DNA from: Cytobacillus massiliigabonensis
GTDB taxonomy: Bacteria; Bacillota; Bacilli; Bacillales; Cytobacillaceae
Assembly: GCF_900199725.1 (NCBI RefSeq)
Contig: NZ_LT904904.1
Coordinates: 1,889,932-1,953,931 of the forward strand
DNA: 64,000 nt
Direction of reading: 5' to 3'
The position numbers and the translations under genes were made by a program. The notes under the pieces were generated by a model that was given only the letters and a program-made list of their open reading frames with translations, made no database searches and had not been told where the DNA came from. This document shows, piece by piece, positions 8,527 to 16,978 of this stretch; within the stretch, counting starts at the first letter, position 1; each line of letters starts with the position of its first letter.

Positions 8527-10403
8527 AAATGTTATCTGTTGAACATGTAACAAAAACATATGGAGAAAAAGAGCTTTTTAACGATATCTCCTTTACGATT
8601 TCCGAAAAAGATAGGGTAGGACTAATCGGGGTCAATGGAACTGGAAAATCTTCCTTATTAAAAATTGTTGCGGGAGTGGATCTTCCAGACTCTGGTGAAA
8701 TTAGTTCTCCAAAAGACTACACAATTTCTTATTCAGCCCAGCAGCCGGAATTAAATCCTGAACTTTCTGTTTTGGCACAGGTGTTTGCAGGTGATGCACC
8801 AGTACTTGTTTTGCTTCGTGAATATGAAGAGACCCTTCTCGAATTAAATAAATCACCTGATAATCAGGTGATACAAGAGAAGCTATTCGAGCAGCAAAAG
8901 AAGATGGATGCATTGAACGCCTGGGATGCAAGCACGAATGCAAAATCGATTTTAACGAAGCTTGGTATTGAAAGTTTTGATAAAAAAATCGGGGAACTTT
9001 CGGGCGGACAAAAGAAAAGGGTTGCCCTCGCCCAAGCACTTATTCAGTCACCTGACTTACTGATCCTTGATGAGCCGACAAACCATCTTGATTATGAGTC
9101 AGTTAAATGGCTTGAAGAATACTTAGGACGCTATCAAGGCGCCCTCTTACTCGTCACCCATGATCGTTATTTCCTTGACCGAGTAACCAATCGGATGTTT
9201 GAACTGGATGGCGGGAACTTGTATAGCTATAAAGGAAACTATGGCGCCTTTCTTGAAGCGAAAGCGATTCGTGAAGAGAACGAGGCAGCAACGATAGAAA
9301 AAAGAAAAAATCTCTATCGAAGAGAGCTAGAATGGATTCGCAGGGGTGCGAAAGCGAGAACGACCAAACAAAAAGCCCGGATCCAGCGCTTTGATCAATT
9401 AGATGATCAGCTTGCTTCTGTTAAACAATCAGAAAAGCTAGATATGTCCTTAAATGGAAGCAGACTTGGGAAGCAAGTGTTTGAATTGAAAAATGCATCG
9501 AAGAAATATGAAGATCAAGTCATCTTGAATTCATTCAACCTCCTTGTAAAGCCTGGAGACCGAATTGGAATTATCGGAAAGAATGGAACAGGAAAATCGA
9601 CGCTTCTAAATATCCTTGCTGGAAAAATTCCGTTAGATTCTGGAGAACGAATCATCGGACAAACAGTGAAAATTGCTTACTACACACAAGAAAGCGAAGA
9701 TATGAACGAGAATAAGCGGATGATTGAGTATTTAAAGGAAACTGCACAGGTTGTAGAAACCTCAGACGGGAAAACAATTTCCGCAGCACAAATGCTTGAG
9801 CGCTTTCTTTTTCCGTCCTTTACTCACGGAACCCCGATCCGCAAACTTTCAGGCGGGGAGAAGCGACGCCTGTATTTATTGAAAATCTTAATGACCGAAC
9901 CAAATGTCCTTCTGCTGGATGAACCGACAAATAATTTGGATACTCAAACATTAACAGTGCTTGAGGATTATCTTGAAGATTTCCCTGGAGTAGTTATTAC
10001 TGTATCTCATGATCGCTATTTCTTAGACAAAGTAGCCGATCAGCTTCTAGTCCTGCAAGGGCAGGGACAGATTGATTCTTTCTTTGGTAATTACAGTGAA
10101 TATCTTGAAAAAGAAAATGAAAAACCTGTTGTGCAAATAAAAACAGCAGCTCCCATGCACAAAGAACAGGATAAACCAAAGAAGAAAAAGCTTAGCTATA
10201 ATGAACAGCGGGAATGGGAAGGAATCGAAGATAATATAACGAATACAGAAGCACGTTTAGAGCAAATTGCTGCAGAAATGAACAATACGGGCAGTGATTT
10301 CGAAAAAGCAAGAGCATTAATGGAGGAAGAAGCTGCTCTTAATGAAAAATTGGAACATTTGATAGAGAGATGGAGCTATCTTTCAGAGATAGCCGAGCAA
10401 TAA
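8523..10403 (+). CDS. ABC-F family ATPase (YfmR/Uup type)
   Basis: A 626-residue soluble protein with two ABC domains and no membrane domain. Walker A motifs are GVNGTGKSS near residue 36 and GKNGTGKST near 353. Signature motifs are LSGGQ near 159 and LSGGE near 442. The inter-domain linker contains ELEWIRRGAKARTTKQKAR, the P-site tRNA-interaction motif typical of translational ABC-F proteins. A charged C-terminal coiled coil spans about 560-626. It closely resembles B. subtilis YfmR, which with EF-P helps ribosomes through stalls. ATG 8523 overlaps the ypgQ stop; ATG 8529 is an alternative. A strong terminator follows. Confidence 0.9.
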   Translation: MKMLSVEHVTKTYGEKELFNDISFTISEKDRVGLIGVNGTGKSSLLKIVAGVDLPDSGEISSPKDYTISYSAQQPELNPELSVLAQVFAGDAPVLVLLREYEETLLELNKSPDNQVIQEKLFEQQKKMDALNAWDASTNAKSILTKLGIESFDKKIGELSGGQKKRVALAQALIQSPDLLILDEPTNHLDYESVKWLEEYLGRYQGALLLVTHDRYFLDRVTNRMFELDGGNLYSYKGNYGAFLEAKAIREENEAATIEKRKNLYRRELEWIRRGAKARTTKQKARIQRFDQLDDQLASVKQSEKLDMSLNGSRLGKQVFELKNASKKYEDQVILNSFNLLVKPGDRIGIIGKNGTGKSTLLNILAGKIPLDSGERIIGQTVKIAYYTQESEDMNENKRMIEYLKETAQVVETSDGKTISAAQMLERFLFPSFTHGTPIRKLSGGEKRRLYLLKILMTEPNVLLLDEPTNNLDTQTLTVLEDYLEDFPGVVITVSHDRYFLDKVADQLLVLQGQGQIDSFFGNYSEYLEKENEKPVVQIKTAAPMHKEQDKPKKKKLSYNEQREWEGIEDNITNTEARLEQIAAEMNNTGSDFEKARALMEEEAALNEKLEHLIERWSYLSEIAEQ

Positions 10404-10413
10404 ATTTAACAAC

Positions 10414-10444
10414 AGCCTGCCCTTTATGGGCAGGCTATTTTTGG
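10414..10444 (+). terminator. terminator after ABC-F gene
   Basis: AGCCTGCCC (10414-10422) pairs perfectly with GGGCAGGCT (10428-10436) and is followed by ATTTTTGG. Confidence 0.85.
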
Positions 10445-10445
10445 T

Positions 10446-10535
10446 TAATCAGAATTTATATCCATAAATTCTGAACGCATAAGAAAAACTAAGGCATTCG
10501 TGGAAAAGCTTGGTGAATGCCAGGTTTTTCTAATA
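10446..10535. repeat. dispersed two-hairpin element, copy 1
   Basis: A 90-bp element with two stem-loops: CAGAATTTAT/ATAAATTCTG and CATTCGT/GTGAATG with wobbles. The second is followed by GTTTTTC on the + strand and by GTTTTTC on the - strand, so it could terminate in both directions. It matches 15315-15403 at roughly 85% by eye. Confidence 0.8.
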
Positions 10536-10623
10536 CTTGAAGCTCAGCTTATGATTCGTAGCATTTATTATGTTAAAATGATTTTAGTTATTACTGTGAC
10601 AATATTGCAAAGGGTGAAATACT

Positions 10624-11751
10624 GTGAAAATAAATGCAATTGAGCCAACTCCAAGTCCGAATACGATGAAGGTTATTCTGAATGAAGAGCTGCCAATGGG
10701 AAAAAGCAATAATTATAAAAAAGATAATCGTGAAGGTGCACCTAAAGTGATTCAAGATATTCTTGAGATTGAAGGTGTGAAGGGTGTTTACCATGTAGCA
10801 GACTTCTTAGCTGTAGAAAGAAATGCAAAATATGACTGGAAGGAACTCTTGCCGCAGGTGAGAAATGCTTTCGGCGAGGATGCGGAGACAGAAAATGAAA
10901 ACCAATCCGCGGTAAACGAACACTTTGGTGAAATCAAAGCGTTTGTCCAAAAGTATAAAAATATTCCAATGCAAGTTAAGCTGACTGACGGGACAGAGGA
11001 GCGCCGCTTCGGATTGCCTGAAGTGTTTATGAAGGCGTTGGCAGCAGCACAGCTCGAAGGAGATAATGTCGTATTAGTCCGAAAGTGGGTTGAGGTTGGA
11101 GTCCGTTATGGCGATTTCGAACAAATTGGTCATGATGTCGTTGAAGAATTAATTGCAGCCTTTCCTGAAAGCAGATTACAAATGCTTGTAGATCAGGCAA
11201 TAAATCCGGACAATGTGCAGGAGCAGCATAGCAGGCAGCTTATGAAACTTAGATTAGAGGATTTAAATCATCCAGATTGGCGGGAACGCTATCAAAAGCT
11301 TGAACAAATGGATGATCCAGAGCTAGAGGATCTGCCTGTTTTAGAAAAAGCATTACAAGATGAAAAAGCATCTATCAGAAGACTGGCAACAGTTTACTTA
11401 GGTATGATTGAAGATCAAAAAGTTCTTCCTCTGCTTTATAAAGCGCTGAACGATAAAACGGTCACAGTGCGAAGAACAGCCGGTGACTGTTTATCAGATC
11501 TAGGTTTTAAAGAAGCAATGCCTGCTATGATCGAGGCGTTGAAGGATACGAGCAAGCTTGTGCGCTGGCGGGCGGCAATGTTCCTTTACGAAGTAGGGGA
11601 TGAAGAAGCCATTCCTGCATTAAAAGCAGCTGAAAATGATCCTGAATTTGAAGTGAGTATGCAAATCAAGCTTGCGATTGAAAGAATTGAACAAGGCGAA
11701 GAAGCAAAAGGTTCCGTTTGGAAGCAAATGACGGAATCAAGAAAGAAATAA
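10624..11751 (+). CDS. ypgR: conserved virulence factor C family protein YpgR
   Basis: A 375-residue cytosolic protein matching B. subtilis YpgR and staphylococcal CvfC. Residues about 1-90 form a NifU/Nfu N-terminal-like domain (EPTPSPNTMKV). Residues about 215-365 form HEAT/PBS-lyase-like helical repeats, visible as recurring LPVLEKALQDE, VLPLLYKALND, AMPAMIEALKD and AIPALKAAEND units. The start is GTG 10624 behind AAAGGGTGA. The biochemical role is unsettled; the family affects virulence gene expression in staphylococci. Its position before ilvD matches the conserved Bacillus order. Confidence 0.88.
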   Translation: MKINAIEPTPSPNTMKVILNEELPMGKSNNYKKDNREGAPKVIQDILEIEGVKGVYHVADFLAVERNAKYDWKELLPQVRNAFGEDAETENENQSAVNEHFGEIKAFVQKYKNIPMQVKLTDGTEERRFGLPEVFMKALAAAQLEGDNVVLVRKWVEVGVRYGDFEQIGHDVVEELIAAFPESRLQMLVDQAINPDNVQEQHSRQLMKLRLEDLNHPDWRERYQKLEQMDDPELEDLPVLEKALQDEKASIRRLATVYLGMIEDQKVLPLLYKALNDKTVTVRRTAGDCLSDLGFKEAMPAMIEALKDTSKLVRWRAAMFLYEVGDEEAIPALKAAENDPEFEVSMQIKLAIERIEQGEEAKGSVWKQMTESRKK

Positions 11752-11770
11752 TAGTAAAAATAGGATTTAA

Positions 11771-11926
11771 TGCGAAAAAACAACTTTTTGCGAAACGTAG
11801 CTTATATTTGCAAACCCAGAAAGTATTTTCAAAAGTATAATTATATTTGCAAAACTACAAGGTTGTTTGCAAAAAATTAATTATATATGTAAATCCTAGT
11901 TATATTAGCGAAATCAATTTCGCAAA
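11771..11926. repeat. TTTGCAAA-core array, period about 20 bp
   Basis: Units built on TGCGAAA or TTTGCAAA recur at about 11771, 11789, 11808, 11828, 11847, 11867, 11887, 11906 and 11919, with 18-20 bases between most cores and diverged filler. TTTGCAAA is its own reverse complement. The gap between ypgR and ilvD (11752-12100) holds this array, a terminator and the ilvD promoter. Confidence 0.8.
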
Positions 11927-11974
11927 CTCAGAATCTAAATTTCATAAGAGAAGATATTTATGCAATAATTTCAA

Positions 11975-12007
11975 AACGCCATCGCTCTTTACAGCATGGC
12001 GTTTTTC
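11975..12007 (+). terminator. terminator upstream of ilvD
   Basis: AACGCCAT (11975-11982) pairs with ATGGCGTT (11996-12003), followed by TTTT. It ends transcription that passes ypgR and the repeat array. Confidence 0.8.
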
Positions 12008-12041
12008 GTTGTGTGAAATAAAAATAATTTTGTGAAAATTA

Positions 12042-12070
12042 TTGCAATTCTATCAAAAAAGGTCTATATT
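12042..12070 (+). promoter_or_regulatory. ilvD sigma-A promoter
   Basis: TTGCAA (12042-12047), a 17-base spacer and TATATT (12065-12070) lie 31 bases before the ilvD start. No T-box or clear CodY box was recognised. Confidence 0.6.
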
Positions 12071-12100
12071 GAAAAGAAATTATTTTGGGGGGAATCTTCG

Positions 12101-13813
12101 ATGTCGAAAGATTTAAGAATTCGCAGTCATGTAATTAGTGATGATGAAAAAAGGGCACCAAACCGTGCAATGCTCAGGGCAGTAGGATTTACAGATGAGG
12201 ATTTTCAAAAGCCAATGATCGGGATTGCAAGTACTTGGAGTGAGGTTACACCATGTAATATACATATTGATGAACTTGCGGTTCAAGCAAAAAAAGGGGC
12301 AAGAGAAGCTGGGGGAGCCCCGCTAATTTTTAATACAATTACAGTTTCTGACGGAATTTCCATGGGAACAGAAGGAATGCGGTACTCACTTCCAAGCCGT
12401 GATTTAATAGCTGATTCTATCGAAACAGTTGTAGGCGGTGAATCTTTGGACGGATTTGTAGCAATCGGCGGCTGTGACAAGAATATGCCCGGATGTATGA
12501 TGGCGATCGCACGAATGAATTTGCCTTCTATTTTCGTCTATGGCGGAACGATTAAGCCTGGGAAGCTGCATGATAAAGACATTGATATTGTGTCCGTCTT
12601 TGAGGGAGTTGGACAATTCAATGGCGGGGCGATAGATAAGGCGGAGCTAACGAAAATCGAATGCCACGCTTGTCCAGGATCAGGCTCCTGCGGGGGAATG
12701 TATACGGCAAACACGATGGCAAGTGCGATTGAAGCACTTGGGCTGAGCTTGCCAGGCAGTTCATCCAATCCAGCTGAAACAGATGAAAAGCGCAATGATT
12801 GTGTGGAAGCAGGCAAAGCTGTTTATAAACTGCTTGAAAAGGATATTCGCCCTCGTGATATTTTAACGAAAGCGGCTTTTGAAAATGCCATAACAGTTGT
12901 AATGGCACTTGGCGGCTCAACCAATGCGATCTTGCATTTAATGGCGATTGCTCATGCGGCAGAGGTTGATCTGTCACTGGATGATTTCAATCGATTGCAG
13001 AAAACCGTTCCGCATATTGCTGACTTAAAGCCGAGCGGAAAATATGTGATGCAGGATCTTTTCGAAGTTGGCGGGGTACAAGCGGTAATGAAGCTGCTAT
13101 TAAGCGAAGGCTTGCTTCATGGGGATTGCTTGACAGTTACTGGCAAGACTTTAGCTGAGAACCTTGCAGAAGCTGCAGACTTAAAGGAAGGTCAAAAGGT
13201 TATCTACCCGCTACAGCAGCCGTTGAGAGAAAATGGACCGCTAGTTGTTCTTAAGGGGAATCTTGCACCTTCTGGGGCGGTTGCTAAAGTTTCGGGATTA
13301 AAAGTCACTCGTATGACTGGACCTGCAAAAGTATTCGATGATGAAGAATCAGCCACTGCTGCAGTTATGAACGGGGACATTCATGCTGGCGATGTACTCG
13401 TAATCCGCTATGAAGGACCAAAGGGCGGACCGGGCATGCCTGAAATGCTATCGATTTCAGGTATTTTAGTAGGAAAGGGATTAGGAGAAAGTGTAGCCTT
13501 ATTAACTGATGGCCGTTTCTCTGGAGGGTCGCACGGATTTGTTATTGGGCACATTGCGCCAGAGGCACAAGTGGGCGGTCCAATCGCATTAATTGAGAAT
13601 GGAGACTTGATAACGATTGATAGTGAGGCACAGGAATTATCTGTTAATTTAACAGATCAAGAACTTTCCAGAAGAAAGGAAAACTGGTTCGCACCTCCAT
13701 TACTTTCAAGAGGAACATTGGCAAAATACGCTAGACTTGTCTCTTGTTCATCTAGGGGTGCGGTTACAGATTACTTTGAAGAGACAGAAGAGAAAGTAAA
13801 ACAGAAAGTTTAA
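12101..13813 (+). CDS. ilvD: dihydroxy-acid dehydratase
   Basis: A 570-residue Fe-S enzyme of valine, leucine and isoleucine synthesis that converts dihydroxy acids to 2-oxo acids. The cluster-binding cysteine motifs are CDKNMPGC near residue 125 and [16 protein letters not shown] near 189. The C-terminal GGPGMPEM and DGRFSGG motifs are also present. ATG 12101 is chosen because GGGGGGA at 12087-12093 fits it; the frame open back to 12032 has no ribosome binding site and contains the promoter. ilvA, at 30106 in this window, supplies the threonine-derived branch of the pathway. It is followed within 75 bases by brxA. Confidence 0.96.
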   Translation: MSKDLRIRSHVISDDEKRAPNRAMLRAVGFTDEDFQKPMIGIASTWSEVTPCNIHIDELAVQAKKGAREAGGAPLIFNTITVSDGISMGTEGMRYSLPSRDLIADSIETVVGGESLDGFVAIGGCDKNMPGCMMAIARMNLPSIFVYGGTIKPGKLHDKDIDIVSVFEGVGQFNGGAIDKAELTKIECHACPGSGSCGGMYTANTMASAIEALGLSLPGSSSNPAETDEKRNDCVEAGKAVYKLLEKDIRPRDILTKAAFENAITVVMALGGSTNAILHLMAIAHAAEVDLSLDDFNRLQKTVPHIADLKPSGKYVMQDLFEVGGVQAVMKLLLSEGLLHGDCLTVTGKTLAENLAEAADLKEGQKVIYPLQQPLRENGPLVVLKGNLAPSGAVAKVSGLKVTRMTGPAKVFDDEESATAAVMNGDIHAGDVLVIRYEGPKGGPGMPEMLSISGILVGKGLGESVALLTDGRFSGGSHGFVIGHIAPEAQVGGPIALIENGDLITIDSEAQELSVNLTDQELSRRKENWFAPPLLSRGTLAKYARLVSCSSRGAVTDYFEETEEKVKQKV

Positions 13814-13888
13814 ATGCTTCCTTTTGCAAAATAACCATAGATTATAGTATGCTTACAATACAAATGTTGTAATGGAGGCTGATTGAAT

Positions 13889-14323
13889 ATGTCTATGGCA
13901 TATGAGGAATATATGAAGCAAATGGTTCAACCGATGAGACAAGAGCTTGTAAATGCTGGATTTAATGAATTACTTACTGCAGACGATGTAGAAGCATTTA
14001 TGGAAAAGGCTGAGGGGACGACGCTTGTTGTCGTTAATTCTGTTTGCGGCTGTGCAGCTGGACTTGCACGTCCAGCTGCAACGCAAGCTGTTTTAAGAAC
14101 AGAAAAGAAACCAGATCATTTAGTGACTGTATTTGCGGGGCAAGATAAAGAAGCAACAGCAAAAATGAGAGAGTATTTTGCTGGATATGAGCCTTCTTCT
14201 CCGTCAATGGCTTTATTAAAAGGAAAAGAAGTTGTCCATTTTATCCATCGTCATGATATTGAAGATCATCCGATGGAAGCAATTATGGAAAATTTGCTAG
14301 CTGCACTTGATGCGAATAATTAA
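13889..14323 (+). CDS. brxA: bacilliredoxin BrxA (YphP)
   Basis: A 144-residue thioredoxin-fold protein that removes bacillithiol from protein thiols after oxidative stress. The unusual CGC active site is at Cys53-Gly-Cys55 in VNSVCGCAAG, the defining motif of the BrxA/BrxB family. The sequence follows B. subtilis YphP almost throughout. ATG 13889 is used because GGAGG at 13875-13879 is spaced for it. ilvD, just upstream, encodes an oxidant-sensitive Fe-S enzyme, so the conserved pairing may be functional. A strong terminator follows. Confidence 0.95.
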   Translation: MSMAYEEYMKQMVQPMRQELVNAGFNELLTADDVEAFMEKAEGTTLVVVNSVCGCAAGLARPAATQAVLRTEKKPDHLVTVFAGQDKEATAKMREYFAGYEPSSPSMALLKGKEVVHFIHRHDIEDHPMEAIMENLLAALDANN

Positions 14324-14330
14324 AGTGAAG

Positions 14331-14366
14331 AACAAGAGGATGTCTAATGACGTCCTTTTGTTTTTT
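14331..14366 (+). terminator. terminator after brxA
   Basis: A 14-bp stem (14331-14344 with 14349-14362, two wobble pairs) and a TAAT loop are followed by TTTT. Confidence 0.88.
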
Positions 14367-14398
14367 CGTAACCCGAAAGAAAAGGTGACAACATTTCA

Positions 14399-15172
14399 AT
14401 GATTATTACAACTGCAGGCAGAACAAATGAAGAAATGGCGAAGAAAGCGATCAGAGTGGCTCAAGATTTAGGTGGCCGCTTTGTTCAAAGGAAGAAGCGT
14501 TCGGTCAAAATGATTCAGCAAGTGGAGAAGGAAGATTGCATCGTTGTAGGGAAAGAGAAGCTGGAACTCTATCCAATGGAAGATTCTGAACCATTCTTTT
14601 TTCATCCTAATTCTGCCATGTTTAGGGTGAAGAGGTTGATGAGAGGAGAGTCTGATCCGTTTGTGGATGCAGCGAGGCTTCAAGCAGGAAAAACACTTCT
14701 TGACTGTACGCTAGGGCTTGCTTCAGATAGCATCGTTGCAAGCTATATCGTTGGAAAAGAAGGGAAAGTGACTGGCTTAGAAGGAAATCCGTATTTAGGT
14801 TATATCGTGAAAAATGGACTGCATTCATGGCAATCTGGCATTTCAGAAATGGATCAAGCTATGAAGAGAATTCAGGTAATTAATACATTTTCCCTGTCCT
14901 TCTTAAAAAGTATTCCTGATCAATCCTATGACTGTGTATACTTTGATCCGATGTTTGAAGAGCCTACGCTTGATTCTGATGGCATAAAAGCATTAAAACG
15001 TTTTGCAATATACGAGGAAATGACTGAACAATTGATTGATGAAGCTAAGCGCGTGGCAAAGGAATGTGTTGTTCTAAAGGATCATTTTCGAAGTTCCCGG
15101 TTTGAAAAATTCAATTTTTATGTACATATGAGGAAAACAGCAAAATTTCATTATGGGGTTATTGAAAAATAA
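14399..15172 (+). CDS. ypiP: class I SAM-dependent methyltransferase YpiP
   Basis: A 257-residue protein matching the B. subtilis YpiP family. Residues about 100-115 (LLDCTLGLASDSI) correspond to SAM-binding motif I with an altered glycine pattern. EGNPYLGYIV near 128 gives the acidic motif II, and VYFDPMFEEP near 180 is a DPPY/DPMF-like motif IV of the kind found in RNA or DNA amino-methyltransferases. The substrate is not known. ATG 14399 follows AAAGGTGAC. Its position between brxA and ypjP is the conserved Bacillus order. Confidence 0.85.
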   Translation: MIITTAGRTNEEMAKKAIRVAQDLGGRFVQRKKRSVKMIQQVEKEDCIVVGKEKLELYPMEDSEPFFFHPNSAMFRVKRLMRGESDPFVDAARLQAGKTLLDCTLGLASDSIVASYIVGKEGKVTGLEGNPYLGYIVKNGLHSWQSGISEMDQAMKRIQVINTFSLSFLKSIPDQSYDCVYFDPMFEEPTLDSDGIKALKRFAIYEEMTEQLIDEAKRVAKECVVLKDHFRSSRFEKFNFYVHMRKTAKFHYGVIEK

Positions 15173-15176
15173 AAAT

Positions 15177-15205
15177 GGAATAGAGAATCGCCGGCTCTCT
15201 ATTCC
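15177..15205 (-). terminator. hairpin between ypiP and the 25-residue minus-strand ORF
   Basis: A perfect 10-bp stem GGAATAGAGA/TCTCTATTCC. On the minus strand it is followed by ATTTTTATTTTTC, so it fits termination of the small minus-strand gene; it may also stop ypiP. Confidence 0.7.
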
Positions 15206-15213
15206 GCTCATGT

Positions 15214-15291
15214 TTATTCTGCAATAGCTAAATAAACAAAATAGCCAAGCAATATAAATGAAATAACAACAATGAGTACAGTCCAGTCCAT
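15214..15291 (-). CDS. 25-residue single-pass membrane peptide
   Basis: On the minus strand, ATG at 15289-15291 follows AAAGGAGAA-like bases (15299-15308) at a good distance. It encodes a 25-residue peptide beginning MDWTVLIVV, with one hydrophobic helix and an Ile-Ala-Glu end. A terminator with a minus-strand U tract lies directly after it. The size and shape resemble KdpF or oxidase accessory microproteins, but no partner genes are here, so function is unknown. Confidence 0.6.
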   Translation of the reverse strand: MDWTVLIVVISFILLGYFVYLAIAE

Positions 15292-15314
15292 GATGGGATT
15301 CTCCTTTCCTTTGA

Positions 15315-15403
15315 TAATCAGAATTTATGTCTGTAAATTCCGAACGTATAAGAAAAACTAAGACATTCGCTGAAATGCTTGGCGAATGCAAGTTTATCTA
15401 ATA
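15315..15403. repeat. dispersed two-hairpin element, copy 2
   Basis: Second copy of the element at 10446-10535. Hairpin 2 is a perfect CATTCGC/GCGAATG here, against wobble pairs in copy 1, which suggests that pairing is kept. The rest of the gap, 15404-15612, holds only AT-rich DNA with a TATAAT at 15521 that may belong to the ypjP promoter. Confidence 0.8.
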
Positions 15404-15612
15404 TTCAATAGAGATATATGGTCTTTTTTCCATACTATTCCCCAAATATAAATATTTATTCAGGGATTATATTTTTTGTAAAAAATGAAGCCGATTTTTC
15501 CATTTTTCTAAAGAACAAAGTATAATAATAGAGTAAGAGAGTTTTCCCATTTTTATAAAAAAAGACAGTCTGGAAAAATAGATAATTAATGAATAGAAGG
15601 GAGACTGAAATC

Positions 15613-16218
15613 ATGCCAAATTGGCTTCGTAAATCGCTCGTTGTTATGGTAACTATCTTAACATTTGGACTAGTTACCCCTTCACATGCTATATTTGATG
15701 ATAATTCTAGTACAGATAAGAACCCGAAAAGGGATATTATTGAACCTACAAATGAAGAAAACCATTCAGTAAATACACTGACTTCTAGTTCCGAAGCAAT
15801 TGGGCATGTTAATAAAGAAGATTTCATTAGGAGAATGATACATGAGGCTGAAAACCAGTCATATGCTAAGTTCGGACCAAAAATAAAACCTGTAATTGAA
15901 AATGAATTTTCTGAAGTTGTTCTGCCTAATATTGAAAAAGCGATTCAAAACGTAGCGGAACAGTACCCTGAAGAAGAATTAGTCAATCTGGCAGTGAGTG
16001 AACGTCCTGGTGGCGGTCAATCTGAGAAAATTTTCCACATCAAAAACGAAGCAACAAATGAAGACATAATTCGTTTTCATGTAAGAAGAGACCAGCCGCC
16101 TCAGCAAGGATATTGGTTTAATTTTCATTACCATACGTACCATGATCAATTTCAGGCACATCATGATCTAGGAACTATTTTTTGGGATAAAAATACCCCG
16201 CCAAAATGGATGAGTTAA
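15613..16218 (+). CDS. ypjP: YpjP family secreted or membrane-anchored protein
   Basis: A 201-residue protein of the Bacillus YpjP family. Residues 1-26 form a signal peptide or membrane anchor (LVVMVTILTFGLVTPSHA). The conserved C-terminal region contains RFHVRRDQPPQQGYWFNFHY and ends NTPPKWMS, a strong match to B. subtilis YpjP. Function is not known. ATG 15613 is preferred over ATG 15589 because GGGAG at 15600-15604 is spaced for it. In B. subtilis the next genes are ypjQ and the thymidylate block; here the Ter island follows. Confidence 0.85.
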   Translation: MPNWLRKSLVVMVTILTFGLVTPSHAIFDDNSSTDKNPKRDIIEPTNEENHSVNTLTSSSEAIGHVNKEDFIRRMIHEAENQSYAKFGPKIKPVIENEFSEVVLPNIEKAIQNVAEQYPEEELVNLAVSERPGGGQSEKIFHIKNEATNEDIIRFHVRRDQPPQQGYWFNFHYHTYHDQFQAHHDLGTIFWDKNTPPKWMS

Positions 16219-16248
16219 ATTTTGGCAAGGGATTTTTTATATATTTTT

Positions 16249-16276
16249 TGAAACCTTTTTGAAAACCTATCGTATT
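16249..16276 (+). promoter_or_regulatory. ECF-sigma (sigma-W/M/X-type) promoter of the Ter island
   Basis: TGAAAC (16249-16254), exactly 16 bases, then CGTATT (16271-16276), the classic cell-envelope-stress ECF pattern. It lies 32 bases before terD. The related yceC-yceH operon of B. subtilis is known to be driven by ECF sigma factors and sigma-B. Confidence 0.8.
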
Positions 16277-16308
16277 AAAAAGTATTCTATTAAATGGAGG
16301 TAAAAAAA

Positions 16309-16890
16309 ATGGCAGTTAGCTTATCAAAAGGACAAAAGGTAGACTTAACAAAAACAAATCCAGGACTGACAAAAGTGGTAGTAGGTGTTGGCTGGGATGT
16401 TAACAAATATGATGGCGGACATGATTTCGATCTTGATTCTTCTGTTTTCCTTTTAGGAGATAATGGAAAAGTAACATCTGATAGCGACTTCGTATTTTAT
16501 AATAATGCGAACGGAGGAAATGGTTCTGTTGTACATACAGGAGACAACCGCACTGGAGCTGGCGACGGGGACGATGAGCAAGTAAAAGTAGACTTAGCAA
16601 ATGTTCCAGCCAATATTCAGCGCATTACATTTACAATTACGATCCATGACGGCGAAGGCCGCAATCAAAACTTCGGTCAAGTTTCAAATTCATATGTCCG
16701 AATTATGAGTGAAGATTCTGGAGAAGAACTGATTCGTTATGATTTAGGCGAAGATTTTTCAATTGAAACAGCGATTGTAGTAGGTGAATTATACCGACAT
16801 AATACAGAGTGGAAGTTTAGCGCAATTGGAAGCGGCTACCAAGGCGGTCTTGCTGCACTCGCGAAGGATTTTGGACTGCAAATCGGCTAA
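16309..16890 (+). CDS. terD: TerD family protein
   Basis: A 193-residue cytosolic TerD-domain protein, a calcium-binding beta-sandwich linked to tellurite resistance and general stress tolerance. The family calcium sites are visible as [17 protein letters not shown] near residue 37 and [14 protein letters not shown] near 88. The C-terminal [12 protein letters not shown] is typical. ATG 16309 follows TGGAGG. It is the first gene behind the ECF-type promoter and is linked to terC through an 88-base gap holding a hairpin without a U tract. It corresponds to B. subtilis YceC/YceD/YceE. Confidence 0.93.
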   Translation: MAVSLSKGQKVDLTKTNPGLTKVVVGVGWDVNKYDGGHDFDLDSSVFLLGDNGKVTSDSDFVFYNNANGGNGSVVHTGDNRTGAGDGDDEQVKVDLANVPANIQRITFTITIHDGEGRNQNFGQVSNSYVRIMSEDSGEELIRYDLGEDFSIETAIVVGELYRHNTEWKFSAIGSGYQGGLAALAKDFGLQIG

Positions 16891-16902
16891 GTAAAAAAAA
16901 TC

Positions 16903-16938
16903 GTTGAAAAAGGCTCGGATGAACCGGGTCTTTTCAAC
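16903..16938 (+). other. intra-operon hairpin between terD and terC
   Basis: GTTGAAAA...GG pairs with CC...TTTTCAAC over about 15 bp with two wobbles and an unpaired A. No U tract follows, so it is more likely an RNA stabiliser or processing site than a terminator. Confidence 0.5.
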
Positions 16939-16978
16939 CCAAAAATTATAGATTTATAACCAGGAGGAACATACAAGA

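Noticed and set aside
11771..11926. CRISPR-like array
   Set aside because: The repeats are only 18-20 bp apart with no unique spacers, the cores are 7-8 bp, and no cas genes are nearby. The array at 39585 is rejected for the same reason.
11847..12035. 62-residue open frame between ypgR and ilvD
   Set aside because: It covers the TTTGCAAA array and a terminator hairpin and has no ribosome binding site.
16891..16978. Manganese (yybP-ykoY) riboswitch before terC
   Set aside because: Only a simple hairpin is present; the conserved riboswitch loops were not seen.
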